Assembly (NCBI GenBank): GCA_902168115.1
Contig: CABHPB010000009.1
Location: 55,469 to 119,468, forward strand
Reading direction: 5' to 3'
DNA from: an uncultured Methylopila sp.
Lineage (GTDB): Bacteria > Pseudomonadota > Alphaproteobacteria > Rhizobiales > Methylopilaceae
DNA: 64,000 nt
Shown: one piece after another, positions 9,244-17,334 of the stretch
Position numbering within the stretch: the first letter of the stretch is position 1
Layout: every line of letters begins with the position of its first letter
The notes under the pieces: model-generated
Told to the model about the DNA's origin: nothing
Databases searched by the model: none
Seen by the model: the letters and a program-made list of their open reading frames with translations, nothing else
Position numbers and translations under genes: made by a program

Positions 9244-9272
9244 TTGACACCGCAACCGCGTCCCTCTAAGGA
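9244..9272 (+). promoter_or_regulatory. Probable sigma-70 promoter of rpsD
   Basis: A consensus TTGACA -35 box is followed after exactly 17 bases by TAAGGA as the -10 box. It lies about 140 bases before the rpsD start, implying a sizeable 5' leader. S4 often represses its own or its operon's translation in other bacteria, so the leader could carry such control, though I see no recognisable S4 binding fold. Confidence 0.55.
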
Positions 9273-9414
9273 ACCGCCCATCGCGCGGGGCGAAAGCTCC
9301 GCGCGGTTTGTTTTGCGCACCCGCGATCCGGCGTTCTCGCGACGACCGGATCTGTCGTCTCCCGGCAGGGAGAAACAGGAGGGCGCGTTCCTCAACCTCG
9401 TATAGGAGGACGCG

Positions 9415-10032
9415 ATGTCGAAGCGACACGCCTCGAAGTACAAGATCGATCGCCGCATGGGCGAGAACATCTGGGGACGTCCGAAGTCCCCGGTGAACCG
9501 CCGCGAATACGGCCCCGGCCAGCACGGCCAGCGCCGCAAGGGCAAGCTCTCCGATTTCGGCGTGCAGCTGCGCGCCAAGCAGAAGCTGAAGGGCTACTAC
9601 GGCTCCATCTCCGAGAAGCAGTTCCGCCGCGTCTACGCCGAGGCGACCCGCATGAAGGGCGACACCTCCGCGAACCTGATCGGCTTGCTGGAGCGCCGTC
9701 TCGACGCAGTGATCTACCGCGCCAAGTTCGTGCCGACCGTGTTCGCCGCGCGCCAGTTCGTGAACCACGGCCACGTCAAGGTGAACGGCCGCCGCGTCAA
9801 CATCCCGAGCTTCCTCGTGAAGGTCGGCGACGTGGTCGAGGTCAAGGAAGCCTCCAAGCAGCTCGTCATCGTGCTCGAGGCCGCCCAGTCGGGCGAGCGC
9901 GACGTGCCGGACTATCTCGAGGTCGACCACAACAAGATGGTCGCGAAGTACGTCCGCGTCCCGGCCCTGACCGAAGTGCCCTATCCGGTGCTGATGGAGC
10001 CGAACCTGGTCGTCGAGTACTACTCGCGCTGA
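9415..10032 (+). CDS. rpsD: 30S ribosomal protein S4
   Basis: A 205-residue S4, one of the primary 16S rRNA-binding proteins of the small subunit. The N-terminus [20 protein letters not shown] and the S4 RNA-binding domain are clear ([14 protein letters not shown]...[22 protein letters not shown]). The C-terminus is the usual VVEYYSR. The start has a strong AGGAGG site. As in other alphaproteobacteria it is not in the alpha operon but stands alone, with its own promoter and terminator. Confidence 0.98.
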   Translation: MSKRHASKYKIDRRMGENIWGRPKSPVNRREYGPGQHGQRRKGKLSDFGVQLRAKQKLKGYYGSISEKQFRRVYAEATRMKGDTSANLIGLLERRLDAVIYRAKFVPTVFAARQFVNHGHVKVNGRRVNIPSFLVKVGDVVEVKEASKQLVIVLEAAQSGERDVPDYLEVDHNKMVAKYVRVPALTEVPYPVLMEPNLVVEYYSR

Positions 10033-10055
10033 TCGTCCGCGATCTCACCAATTCG

Positions 10056-10082
10056 AAAGGCCGCCTCCGGGCGGCCTTTTTT
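10056..10082 (+). terminator. rpsD intrinsic terminator
   Basis: AAAGGCCGCC pairs with GGCGGCCTTT across a 4-base loop, followed by a run of six T. It starts 24 bases after the rpsD stop. Confidence 0.9.
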
Positions 10083-10115
10083 CGTTTATGCTCCCGCGCC
10101 TCGACGGAGGGCGCG

Positions 10116-10355
10116 ATGGGCAAGGTGACGTACGAGGTCGTGGAGCATGACGGCGGCTGGGCCTACCGGTCCGACGGCGTCTATTCCGAGACCTTTCCCA
10201 CCCGCCAGGACGCCCACGACGCCGCCGAGGCCGTCGCGCGCGAGCAGCGCGCGCCCGGCGACGACGAGGAGATCGAGTGGGAGGATTCTCGCGGCAAATG
10301 GCATGGCGAGCATTCCGACGGCCATGACCGCCCGGACGCCGAAGTGAAGGACTGA
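10116..10355 (+). CDS. DUF2188-type small protein
   Basis: A 79-residue acidic protein. The first 50 residues fit the DUF2188 pattern: Y-x-V-x-x-HDGGWAYRSDG, then a threonine-led F-PTRQDAHDAAEAVAREQ helix. The tail is rich in Asp, Glu, His and Gly. The function of the family is unknown. It lies between the rpsD terminator and the next gene, 10 bases apart, so the two may be co-transcribed. Confidence 0.65.
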   Translation: MGKVTYEVVEHDGGWAYRSDGVYSETFPTRQDAHDAAEAVAREQRAPGDDEEIEWEDSRGKWHGEHSDGHDRPDAEVKD

Positions 10356-10365
10356 GCGCCCGCCA

Positions 10366-10992
10366 ATGATCGACGACCGGGCGACCGAAGCATGGCGAAT
10401 CGAGCCGATGCGCGGCGTCGGCGCGCTGACCTTCGGGCTGTCTCCGGCGGACGTCGCGACGCTCTCCGACGGTTACGGCGCGCCAAGCCCCCTCATGTCG
10501 CAGGCCCACGTCGCGGACGACGTCGAGAAGGTGTTCGCCGAACTTGGGCTCGCGAACGCGATATCCGCCGAGGATCTCGCCGCCATCAGGGCTGCGGCCG
10601 CGGGACAGGCGAAGCTCGCGACCCAGACGCTGTTCGGGGCCGGCCCGACCCTGCTCGAATTCGAGGAGCAGCGGCTGTCATGCGTGATGGTCGAGCCGGC
10701 CTGCGGTCCGGCGACCTTCGAAGGGCGGGCCGTCTTCGACATGAGCGCGTCTGACGCCCTGCGCCAGTTCGAGTCCGCCAATGGCGGTCCCGGCCGCTAC
10801 CGCTCGACCGAAGCGGCCTTCGACGCGCTCGCCGTCTCGCTGACCGGCTTCAGCGTCTGTTCGGCCGACGGCTCGATTCGGCCGTCGTCGCCCGACGACG
10901 AGGATTTCGCTGGCCGCTCGATCGCCGTCCGCCACGCGCCGTACCGGCCCGACAGCGAGATCGGACAGTTCGTCACGCGCTCTTTCCTTTAG
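10366..10992 (+). CDS. Uncharacterised protein
   Basis: A 208-residue soluble protein without signal peptide or membrane helix. It opens with RIEPMRGVGALTFGLSPADV, a phrase common in small proteins of unknown function, and has two similar-looking segments (AFDALAVSLTGFSV near residue 155 mirrors the opening). I do not recognise a catalytic motif. Its last 20 bases overlap the end of the convergent HxlR gene. Confidence 0.6.
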   Translation: MIDDRATEAWRIEPMRGVGALTFGLSPADVATLSDGYGAPSPLMSQAHVADDVEKVFAELGLANAISAEDLAAIRAAAAGQAKLATQTLFGAGPTLLEFEEQRLSCVMVEPACGPATFEGRAVFDMSASDALRQFESANGGPGRYRSTEAAFDALAVSLTGFSVCSADGSIRPSSPDDEDFAGRSIAVRHAPYRPDSEIGQFVTRSFL

Positions 10993-11506
10993 CGCGCGCC
11001 GCCGGTTCGGCGTCCTGACGCCCCTTCGCCTCGAGGAACGCCGCATGCAGCCGCTCGCCGACGGTCGGACCCTTGCGCGTCCGCGGCTTGCCGAGGTGCA
11101 GCTCGCGCAGGTCTTCCATGAACTCGTCCCAGAGCGGCTGGCCGCCCTCCTCCAGCAGCTCCGCGCGGATCGAGAGCTCCTGCGTCACCGGCATATAGCG
11201 GCGGCCCCAGGCGCCCATCTGCGCGATCAGCGGCACCAGCTGGATGGCCTTCTCGGTCAGGCTGTAAATCGCCTTCTGCTTGTGGGTCGGATCGTCCGCG
11301 CGGCTCAGCAGCCCCTGCTCGGTCAGGCGCTTCAGCCGGGCGGCGAGGATGTTGGAGGCGATGCCCTCCTCCGACCGCGAGAGCAGCTCACGGAAATGCC
11401 GACGATTCCCGAACATCACGTCGCGGATCACCAGCAGGCTCCAGCGGTCGCCGAGCGCCTCGAGGGTAAGGTTGATCGGGCAGCCGGATCGGATCGAGTC
11501 AGTCAT
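10973..11506 (-). CDS. HxlR-family transcriptional regulator
   Basis: A 177-residue winged-helix regulator of the HxlR family. The signature is intact: SGCPINLTLEALGDRWSLLVIRDVMFGNRRHFRELLS, then EEGIASNILAARLKRL (recognition helix) and the wing LTEQGLLSR...KAIYSLTEKA. Cys8 in the N-terminal GCP motif is the conserved position that senses electrophiles or oxidants in several members. The C-terminal 60 residues are an extension beyond the usual 110-120. It is divergent from a reductase-like gene, the standard HxlR arrangement, with two matching inverted repeats in between. Confidence 0.88.
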   Translation of the reverse strand: MTDSIRSGCPINLTLEALGDRWSLLVIRDVMFGNRRHFRELLSRSEEGIASNILAARLKRLTEQGLLSRADDPTHKQKAIYSLTEKAIQLVPLIAQMGAWGRRYMPVTQELSIRAELLEEGGQPLWDEFMEDLRELHLGKPRTRKGPTVGERLHAAFLEAKGRQDAEPAARAKGKSA

Positions 11507-11521
11507 TCGCTCTGGTCCATT

Positions 11522-11577
11522 CTGCTTGCAATATGCAATCGGATACGCTACGCCGCAACTGCTTGCCTTTCGCAATC
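11522..11577. promoter_or_regulatory. Pair of HxlR operator-like sites
   Basis: Two 19-base elements share the pattern CTGCTTGC-N5-GCAATC, each with the inverted repeat TTGC-N5-GCAA at its core (first copy 11522-11540, second 11559-11577). The spacers differ (AATAT and CTTTC), so the shared flanks are not a simple recent copy. The centres are 37 bases apart. One lies next to the HxlR start, the other next to the start of the divergent gene, as expected for autoregulation plus target control. Confidence 0.6.
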
Positions 11578-11601
11578 AGTCTGAAACGACGGAGGGACGC
11601 C

Positions 11602-12174
11602 ATGCGCAAGCTCGTGCTTTCGATGTTCATGAGCCTCGACGGATCGATCACCGGACCGGACGGCGCGTTCGTCGGACCGGACTGGTCGGACCAGCTGGAG
11701 GAGCACTGGTCCGGCTACGCGCTCGGCGGCGCCGGCCGCCTCGTCTTCGGCCGGGTGAATTTCGAGTTCATGAAGGGGTTTTGGGGGTCGGCCGAGACCG
11801 ACCCGGAGAGCCCGGCCGTCGGCATGTCCGAGACGCCGATCATGAACCGGCTGCCGAAGACCGTGTTCTCGACGACGCTCGGGCGCGACGTCGGCTGGAA
11901 CGGCGAACTCGCCGAGGGCGACCCGGCGACGGTGATCGCCGACCTCAAGCGCCGCGATGAGCCGGGCGACCTCTACAGCTTCGGCGGCGCCGGCATGGCC
12001 CACAGCCTCGTCGCCGCCGACCTTCCGGACGAGTACCACCTGATGATCACGCCGAACCTGATGGGCGGCGGCAGGAGGCTGTTCGGAGCATCGCCGAGGA
12101 TCGACCTGCGCCTCGTCGAGAGCCTTCCCCTCGACACCGGCGCGATCATCCTGCGTTACGAGCGCAAGCGCTGA
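11602..12174 (+). CDS. Dihydrofolate reductase-fold (RibD C-terminal) protein
   Basis: A 190-residue protein of the RibD_C/dihydrofolate reductase superfamily, common as NADPH-dependent reductases beside stress regulators. Typical pieces are LVLSMFMSLDGSITGPDG, GGAGRLVFGRVNFEFM, PKTVFSTTL, DLYSFGGAGMAHSLVAADLPDEYHLMITPNLMGGGRRLF. It is preceded by GGAGGG. The neighbouring divergent HxlR gene and the shared operator-like repeats suggest it is the regulator's target, perhaps induced by reactive carbonyls or quinones; that last point is inference. Confidence 0.85.
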   Translation: MRKLVLSMFMSLDGSITGPDGAFVGPDWSDQLEEHWSGYALGGAGRLVFGRVNFEFMKGFWGSAETDPESPAVGMSETPIMNRLPKTVFSTTLGRDVGWNGELAEGDPATVIADLKRRDEPGDLYSFGGAGMAHSLVAADLPDEYHLMITPNLMGGGRRLFGASPRIDLRLVESLPLDTGAIILRYERKR

Positions 12175-12181
12175 GCGGGAC

Positions 12182-12634
12182 TCAGCCGGCGAGCTTGGCC
12201 TTCACCACGCCGTTGGCGGCGGAGAAGTCCATCTGGCCGGCATACTTGCCCTTCAGGACGCCCATCACCTTGCCCATGTCCTTCATCGAGGCGGCGCCCG
12301 TCTCGGCGATGGCGGCGTCGATCGCGGCCGAAACCTCGGCCTCGTTCATCTGGGCGGGCAGGAAGTCCTGGATCGTCACGATCTCGGCGCGCTCCTTGGC
12401 GGCGAGCTCCGGCCGGCCGTTCTGCTCGTAGATCGAGGCGGACTCCTGCCGCTGCTTGATCATCTTGGCGAACAGCGTCTTCAGCTCGTCGTCGGTCGCG
12501 GTCCCGGTCCCCGTCGTCCGCGAGGCGATGTCGAGATCCTTGATGGCGGCGCCGATCATCCTGAGCGTGCCGGTCCGGTCCGCGTCGCGGGCCTTCATGG
12601 CGTCCTTCAGGGCGGCGTTGATCGCCTCGCGCAT
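12182..12634 (-). CDS. GatB/YqeY domain protein
   Basis: A 150-residue YqeY-type protein related to the tail domain of GatB, proposed to act on tRNA or amidotransferases. Motifs are MREAINAALKDAMKARD...RTGTLRMIGAAIKDLDI and EQNGRPELAAKERAEIVTIQDFLPAQM, ending with MKDMGKVMGVLKGKYAGQMDFSAANGVVKAKL. It is divergent from carA, an arrangement often seen in alphaproteobacteria, and 8 bases from the convergent reductase-like gene. Confidence 0.93.
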   Translation of the reverse strand: MREAINAALKDAMKARDADRTGTLRMIGAAIKDLDIASRTTGTGTATDDELKTLFAKMIKQRQESASIYEQNGRPELAAKERAEIVTIQDFLPAQMNEAEVSAAIDAAIAETGAASMKDMGKVMGVLKGKYAGQMDFSAANGVVKAKLAG

Positions 12635-12674
12635 GGGTTCTTCCGTCCTTCGAATTCCAGCGGGGCCGTCATGT

Positions 12675-12715
12675 CCCGAGCGTCTGTTGACGCGCTCGGG
12701 GCCGGCGCCTAGGTT
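12675..12715 (+). promoter_or_regulatory. Probable carA promoter within an inverted repeat
   Basis: TTGACG and TAGGTT lie 17 bases apart and make a plausible sigma-70 promoter about 75 bases before carA. The -35 box is framed by a perfect 8-base inverted repeat, CCCGAGCG and CGCTCGGG, with 10 bases between, which could be an operator. The assignment rests on spacing and similarity only. Confidence 0.4.
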
Positions 12716-12791
12716 CCGGCCAAATCTGTAAGGCCGCTTTATACGTCAGCCGCCCCGCCTATGTGGGGTCTGCCCCCGGGTCAAGACAATC

Positions 12792-14006
12792 ATGACGCAA
12801 GACATCAACGCCGCGACGGGCGGCTGGGACGAAGCGCGCCCGACGGCGCGGCTGATCCTTGCCGACGGAACGGTCATCGAGGGCCACGGCCTCGGCGCCG
12901 AGGGCGTCGCCGCGGGCGAGCTCTGCTTCAACACCGCGATGACGGGCTATCAGGAGATCCTGACCGACCCGTCCTACGCCGGTCAGATCATCACCTTCAC
13001 CTTCCCGCACATCGGCAATGTCGGCGTGAACGAGGACGACCTCGAGACGGTGAACGCCTCCGGCGCCTCGGGCGTGCGCGGCGCGGTGTTCGCGGCCGAC
13101 GTCACCGACCCGTCGAACTGGCGCTCGACCCGCGGGCTCGACGCCTGGCTGAAGGCGCGCGGCATCGTGGCGATCGCCGGCGTCGACACCCGCGCCCTGA
13201 CCGCGCTCATCCGCGACAACGGCATGCCGAACGCCGTCGTCGGCTACGCGCCGGACGGCGCGCTCGACGACGCGGCGCTGAAGAGCGCGCTCTCCGGCTT
13301 TCCCGGCCTCGAAGGCCAGGACCTCGTGCCGCTGGTCGGCGCGACCCAGCGCTACGACTGGGATCAGGGGTCGTGGGAATGGCCCGGCCACGACGCGCCC
13401 GGCGTCTATGGCAAGCGGCCCGACGGCGGGGCCCGGCGGGTCGTCGCCGTCGACTACGGCCTCAAGCGCAACATCCTGCGCCTGCTGACCAGCGCCGGCT
13501 GCGAGGTCACCGTGCTGCCGGCGACCGCGACCGCCGAGGACGTGCTGGCGCTCTCGCCGGATGGCGTCTTCCTGTCGAACGGCCCGGGCGATCCGGCCGC
13601 GACCGGCGAGTATGCCGTGCCGATGATCAGGGGCGTGCTGGAGAAGAAGGTGCCGACCTTCGGCATCTGCCTCGGCCACCAGATGCTCGCCCTCGCCGTC
13701 GGCGCGAAGACCGCAAAGATGAAGCAGGGCCATCACGGCGCGAACCATCCGGTCCAGGACGTCGACACCGGCAAGGTCGAGATCGTCTCGATGAACCACG
13801 GCTTCGCGGTCGATCGGGAATCCCTGCCCGCAACCGCGCGCGAAACCCACGTCTCGCTGTTCGACGGCTCGAACTGCGGAATCGAACTGACTGACCGGCC
13901 GGCCTTTTCCGTGCAGCACCACCCCGAAGCCTCGCCCGGCCCGCAGGACAGCCACTACCTGTTCCATCGCTTCGTCGAGCTGATGGATCGTGGGCGGGCC
14001 GGCTGA
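12792..14006 (+). CDS. carA: Carbamoyl-phosphate synthase small subunit
   Basis: The glutamine amidotransferase subunit, which supplies ammonia to CarB for carbamoyl phosphate (pyrimidines, arginine). The N-terminal half has LADGTVIEGHGLGAEG and FNTAMTGYQEILTDPSYAGQI. The class I amidotransferase half has FLSNGPGDP, the nucleophile Cys293 in GICLGHQ, and the catalytic His/Glu in QHHPEASPGP. The 404 residues match alphaproteobacterial CarA. carB is on the same strand about 7.2 kb downstream rather than adjacent. Confidence 0.97.
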   Translation: MTQDINAATGGWDEARPTARLILADGTVIEGHGLGAEGVAAGELCFNTAMTGYQEILTDPSYAGQIITFTFPHIGNVGVNEDDLETVNASGASGVRGAVFAADVTDPSNWRSTRGLDAWLKARGIVAIAGVDTRALTALIRDNGMPNAVVGYAPDGALDDAALKSALSGFPGLEGQDLVPLVGATQRYDWDQGSWEWPGHDAPGVYGKRPDGGARRVVAVDYGLKRNILRLLTSAGCEVTVLPATATAEDVLALSPDGVFLSNGPGDPAATGEYAVPMIRGVLEKKVPTFGICLGHQMLALAVGAKTAKMKQGHHGANHPVQDVDTGKVEIVSMNHGFAVDRESLPATARETHVSLFDGSNCGIELTDRPAFSVQHHPEASPGPQDSHYLFHRFVELMDRGRAG

Positions 14007-14034
14007 AGACGTTGCGGCGGGAGCCGAGGTCGCG

Positions 14035-14580
14035 ATGAGCCCCGGCGCGGCGCCCGCCGTCCGTGACGCTGTCGAAACCGACGTTTCGGCGATTACGGCG
14101 ATCTACTCCCACCACGTCCTGACCGGCTGCGCCTCCTTCGAGGAGGTCCCGCCGACCGTCGCGGAGACGGCGGCGCGGCGCGAAGGCGTGCTGAAGCTCG
14201 GCGCGCCCTATCTGGTCGCCGAGTTCGACGGCCGCGTCGTCGGCTTCGCCTACGCCAACACCTATCGCGCGCGGCCAGCCTACCGGCACACGATCGAGGA
14301 TTCCGTCTATGTCGCCCACGACGCGCTCGGGCGCGGGGTCGGCGGCGCGCTGCTCGCCGAGCTGATCCGGCGCTGCGAGGCCGGGCCGTGGCGGCAGATG
14401 ATCGCCGTCATCGGCGACAGCGCGAACGCCGGCTCCGTCGCCGTCCACCGCAAGCTCGGCTTCGAGATGACCGGGACCTTCCGCGCCGTCGGCTTCAAGT
14501 TCGGCCGCTGGGTCGACTCGGTGCTGATGCAGCGCGCGCTCGGCGACGGCGAGACGACCCTGCCGAAGTCGGACAGGTGA
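14035..14580 (+). CDS. Phosphinothricin/methionine sulfone-type N-acetyltransferase
   Basis: A 181-residue GNAT of the PAT/Bar/YncA group, which acetylates phosphinothricin-like and methionine-derived compounds. It shows AITAIYSHHVLTGCASFEEVPPT, VGFAYANTYRARPAYRHTIEDSVYV, the CoA loop LGRGVGGALLAEL and NAGSVAVHRKLGFEMTGTFRAVGFKFGRWVDSVLM. I chose the ATG after GAGG; an earlier GTG would overlap carA. Eight bases separate it from the MFS gene, so acetylation and transport may go together. Confidence 0.9.
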   Translation: MSPGAAPAVRDAVETDVSAITAIYSHHVLTGCASFEEVPPTVAETAARREGVLKLGAPYLVAEFDGRVVGFAYANTYRARPAYRHTIEDSVYVAHDALGRGVGGALLAELIRRCEAGPWRQMIAVIGDSANAGSVAVHRKLGFEMTGTFRAVGFKFGRWVDSVLMQRALGDGETTLPKSDR

Positions 14581-14587
14581 GCGCGGA

Positions 14588-15763
14588 GTGATCAGCCGCG
14601 GCCTCGTCTGGCGGCTCGGCTTCGGCCAGCTGATCGGCTGGGGCGTCACCTACTACCTGATCGGCGTTCTCGGCCGGCGCATCGCCGACGACCTCGGCTG
14701 GAGTCTGACCGCCGTTCAGGGCGGCTTCGCGGTCGGGCTGCTGGTCATGGGCCTCTCCTCGGCCCTCGCCGGCCGCTGGATCGACGTCCATGGCGGCCGC
14801 CGCGTCATGACGGCCGGCTCGCTGCTCGGCGCCGTCGGCTGCGGACTGCTCGCGCTCGCCCACTCCGCCATCGCCTATTACGGCGCATGGGTCGTGATCG
14901 GCCTCGCCATGCGGCTGCTGCTCTACGACGCGGCGTTCGCGGCGCTGGCGCGGATCGGCGGCGCGCAGGCCAAGCGCGCGATGGCGCAGATCACCCTGCT
15001 CGGCGGCTTCGCCTCCACCGTGTTCTGGCCGCTCGGCGACGCGCTCGCCGACGCCTTCGGCTGGCGCGGCGCAGCGCTCGCCTTCGCCGGAATTTCGGCG
15101 GCCTCGGCGCTGCTTCACATCGGCATCCCGGACGCGCGCTTCGCCGACGCGCCGCCCGGCCCGGAAACGGCCGCGCCCTTGGCGGCGCTGTCGCCGGAGC
15201 GAGCGCGGCTGGCGGCGATCCTCTACGCCGTGGCCGCGGCCTGCGTCAGCGCGCTGAACTCGGCGATGTCGGCGCATATGATCGGCCTGCTCGCCGGCCT
15301 CGGTCTCGGCATGCAGTCCGCCGTCTGGACCGCCTCGCTGCGCGGCTTCGGCCAGACCGGCGCGCGCGGCTGCGAGGTCCTGTTCGGCGCGCGGCTCAGG
15401 GCGGTCGACCTCAACCTCCTCGCCGCGACGCTTCTCGTGCTCTGCTACGCGCTGGCGCTCGCCGTGCGCGGCGACCTTGCGGCTGCGGCGTGCTTCGTGC
15501 TGATGTTCGGGGCCGGCAACGGCCTCTCCACGATCACGCGCGGCACCCTCCCCCTCGCGCTGTTCGATCCGGCGACCTACGGCTCGCTCGTCGGAAAGCT
15601 CATCGTCCCGAGTTTCCTGCTCTCCGCCGCCGCGCCGGTCGTCTATGCGGCGGCGCTGGAGCGGTTCGGAGCGGTCTCCGCGGTCTGGCTGTCGCTCGCG
15701 ATCGCATGCGCCGCGCTCATGGCGGCGCTCGGCCTCAAGGCGCTGGACCGCCCACGCGGCTGA
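14588..15763 (+). CDS. MFS transporter
   Basis: A 391-residue integral membrane protein with about 12 hydrophobic segments. The cytoplasmic loop after helix 2 reads AGRWIDVHGGRRVM, the MFS loop signature. A break at about residues 195-212 splits the two six-helix halves. It starts at GTG after GCGGAG, 7 bases behind the acetyltransferase stop, so the two are probably one transcription unit. The substrate is unknown; an exporter is possible given the partner. Confidence 0.85.
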   Translation: MISRGLVWRLGFGQLIGWGVTYYLIGVLGRRIADDLGWSLTAVQGGFAVGLLVMGLSSALAGRWIDVHGGRRVMTAGSLLGAVGCGLLALAHSAIAYYGAWVVIGLAMRLLLYDAAFAALARIGGAQAKRAMAQITLLGGFASTVFWPLGDALADAFGWRGAALAFAGISAASALLHIGIPDARFADAPPGPETAAPLAALSPERARLAAILYAVAAACVSALNSAMSAHMIGLLAGLGLGMQSAVWTASLRGFGQTGARGCEVLFGARLRAVDLNLLAATLLVLCYALALAVRGDLAAAACFVLMFGAGNGLSTITRGTLPLALFDPATYGSLVGKLIVPSFLLSAAAPVVYAAALERFGAVSAVWLSLAIACAALMAALGLKALDRPRG

Positions 15764-15827
15764 TCGCGCTTTGTCGTGTTGCGGTTGCGCGGGAGGCGCG
15801 GCACAGTCCGCCCCAAGGGGGCTTTCG

Positions 15828-17321
15828 ATGCGCGCGCTGGTCGTGTTCGCCGTGCTGGTCGCGTGGTCGCTCGGTGCGAGCCCGTCGTGCGCCGAGGGCA
15901 GGTTCGCGTTCGTCGCGGGCGTCGACGTCTATGCGAACCTGCCGCAGCAGCAGCAGCTCGAACGGCCCTCCGCCGACGCCAGGGCGGTGGCGGAGAAGCT
16001 CCGCGCCATGGGCTACGCCGTGACGAGCGCCACAGGCTCGGTCACGCGCACCGAGTTCCTCGTCAAGTTCTCGAATTTCAAGCGCGCCATCCAGCCCGGC
16101 GACATGGCGGTGGTGTTCTTCGCCGGGCACGGCGTCGCCTTCGAGCAGACCAACTACCTGCTGCCCTCCGACATCCCCGAGCCGATCGCGGGCGACGACC
16201 GGCTGATCCGCGGCGCCTCGGTCGCCGAGACCGATCTCGTCGAGGACCTGCAGAAGCAGGGGGCGCGGGTCATCGTGATGATCATCGACGCCTGCCGCGA
16301 CAACCCCTTCCCGAAGACGGCGAACCGCTCGGTGGGCGCCACGCGCGGCCTCGCGGTGCGGCAGCCGCCGCAGGGCGTGTTCTCGATCTACTCGGCCGGC
16401 GCCGGCGAGAAGGCGCTCGACAAGCTGACGCGCAGCGCCGCGGACCAGACCAGCGACCCCGACCCGAACTCGGTCTTCACGCGCGTGCTGCTGCGCGAGA
16501 TGGGAAAGCCCGGCCTCAACGTGCTCGACCTCGCCGAAAACCTGCGCGAGGAGGTCTCGACCATGGCCGAGACGATCGGCCACCAGCAGACGCCGGGCGT
16601 CTATCACCAGATCCGGAACGTCCGGCAGGTCTTTCTCATGCCGCCCGTTTCGGGACAGACGCCCCCGCCCCCGCCTGCGAGCGCGCAGGCGCCGGCTCCG
16701 GCTCCGGCGCCGGCTCCGGCGCAGGCTCCTGCGCCGCGCGAACCCGAACAGCAGTCGGCCGCCTCCAAGACGGCCGAGACCTCGCCGCTGCCGCTGCGCG
16801 ATCCGCCGCCGACCGACCCTTGCGCCTCCGCGCAGGCTCATTGGCAGCAGGCGAAGGAGTTCAACCGGAAAGAGCTCTATCAGGAGCACATCGACCGCTT
16901 CGGCGATTGCGCCTTCGCGAGCTTCGCGCGCATGAAGCTACAGGAGAAGGTCGCCGTGGCGGCGCCGACGACTCCTCCGTCGCCGCCCCCGCCCGCCGAT
17001 CCGTCGCCACGCCCGGCCTGCGCCGGCCGGCTCAATCCGAACGGCGTCATGTATGGACGCATCCCGACCGGCGCCGCCGGCGGATGGTTCGTGATCCTCG
17101 GCACCTTTCCGCACGCAGATGGTTACAAAGCGAGCGACCGCTGCGCCGCGATGCTCGCGAACGGCGTCCCGGCCCGGATCGTCGACACCGATCGCGTCCC
17201 GAATTTCTCGCCCGGCTACTACGCCGTGGTGCTCGGGCCCTATGTGAAGCCGACGGCGTCGGTCGTCGGCGCGCAGATGAAGGACATCGTCGCTGACGCT
17301 TACATCAAGGGCGGCCGCTAG
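15828..17321 (+). CDS. Secreted caspase-family (C14) protein with C-terminal SPOR-like domain
   Basis: A signal peptide (about 22 residues) precedes a caspase/metacaspase fold. The catalytic dyad is His101 in FFAGHGVAFEQTNYL and Cys156 in IIDACRDNPF. The region after it includes FSIYSAGAGEKALD and PNSVFTRVLLREM. A Pro/Ala-rich linker (about 275-310) leads to a short Cys-containing helical motif (DPCASAQAHWQQA...YPEHI-like, about 325-365), a second Pro-rich stretch, and a C-terminal region of about 90 residues resembling a SPOR peptidoglycan-binding fold (GGWFVILGTFP...GYYAVVLGPY). It is 13 bases from the amidase gene. Confidence 0.85.
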   Translation: MRALVVFAVLVAWSLGASPSCAEGRFAFVAGVDVYANLPQQQQLERPSADARAVAEKLRAMGYAVTSATGSVTRTEFLVKFSNFKRAIQPGDMAVVFFAGHGVAFEQTNYLLPSDIPEPIAGDDRLIRGASVAETDLVEDLQKQGARVIVMIIDACRDNPFPKTANRSVGATRGLAVRQPPQGVFSIYSAGAGEKALDKLTRSAADQTSDPDPNSVFTRVLLREMGKPGLNVLDLAENLREEVSTMAETIGHQQTPGVYHQIRNVRQVFLMPPVSGQTPPPPPASAQAPAPAPAPAPAQAPAPREPEQQSAASKTAETSPLPLRDPPPTDPCASAQAHWQQAKEFNRKELYQEHIDRFGDCAFASFARMKLQEKVAVAAPTTPPSPPPPADPSPRPACAGRLNPNGVMYGRIPTGAAGGWFVILGTFPHADGYKASDRCAAMLANGVPARIVDTDRVPNFSPGYYAVVLGPYVKPTASVVGAQMKDIVADAYIKGGR

Positions 17322-17334
17322 ACTCCGACCGGTC

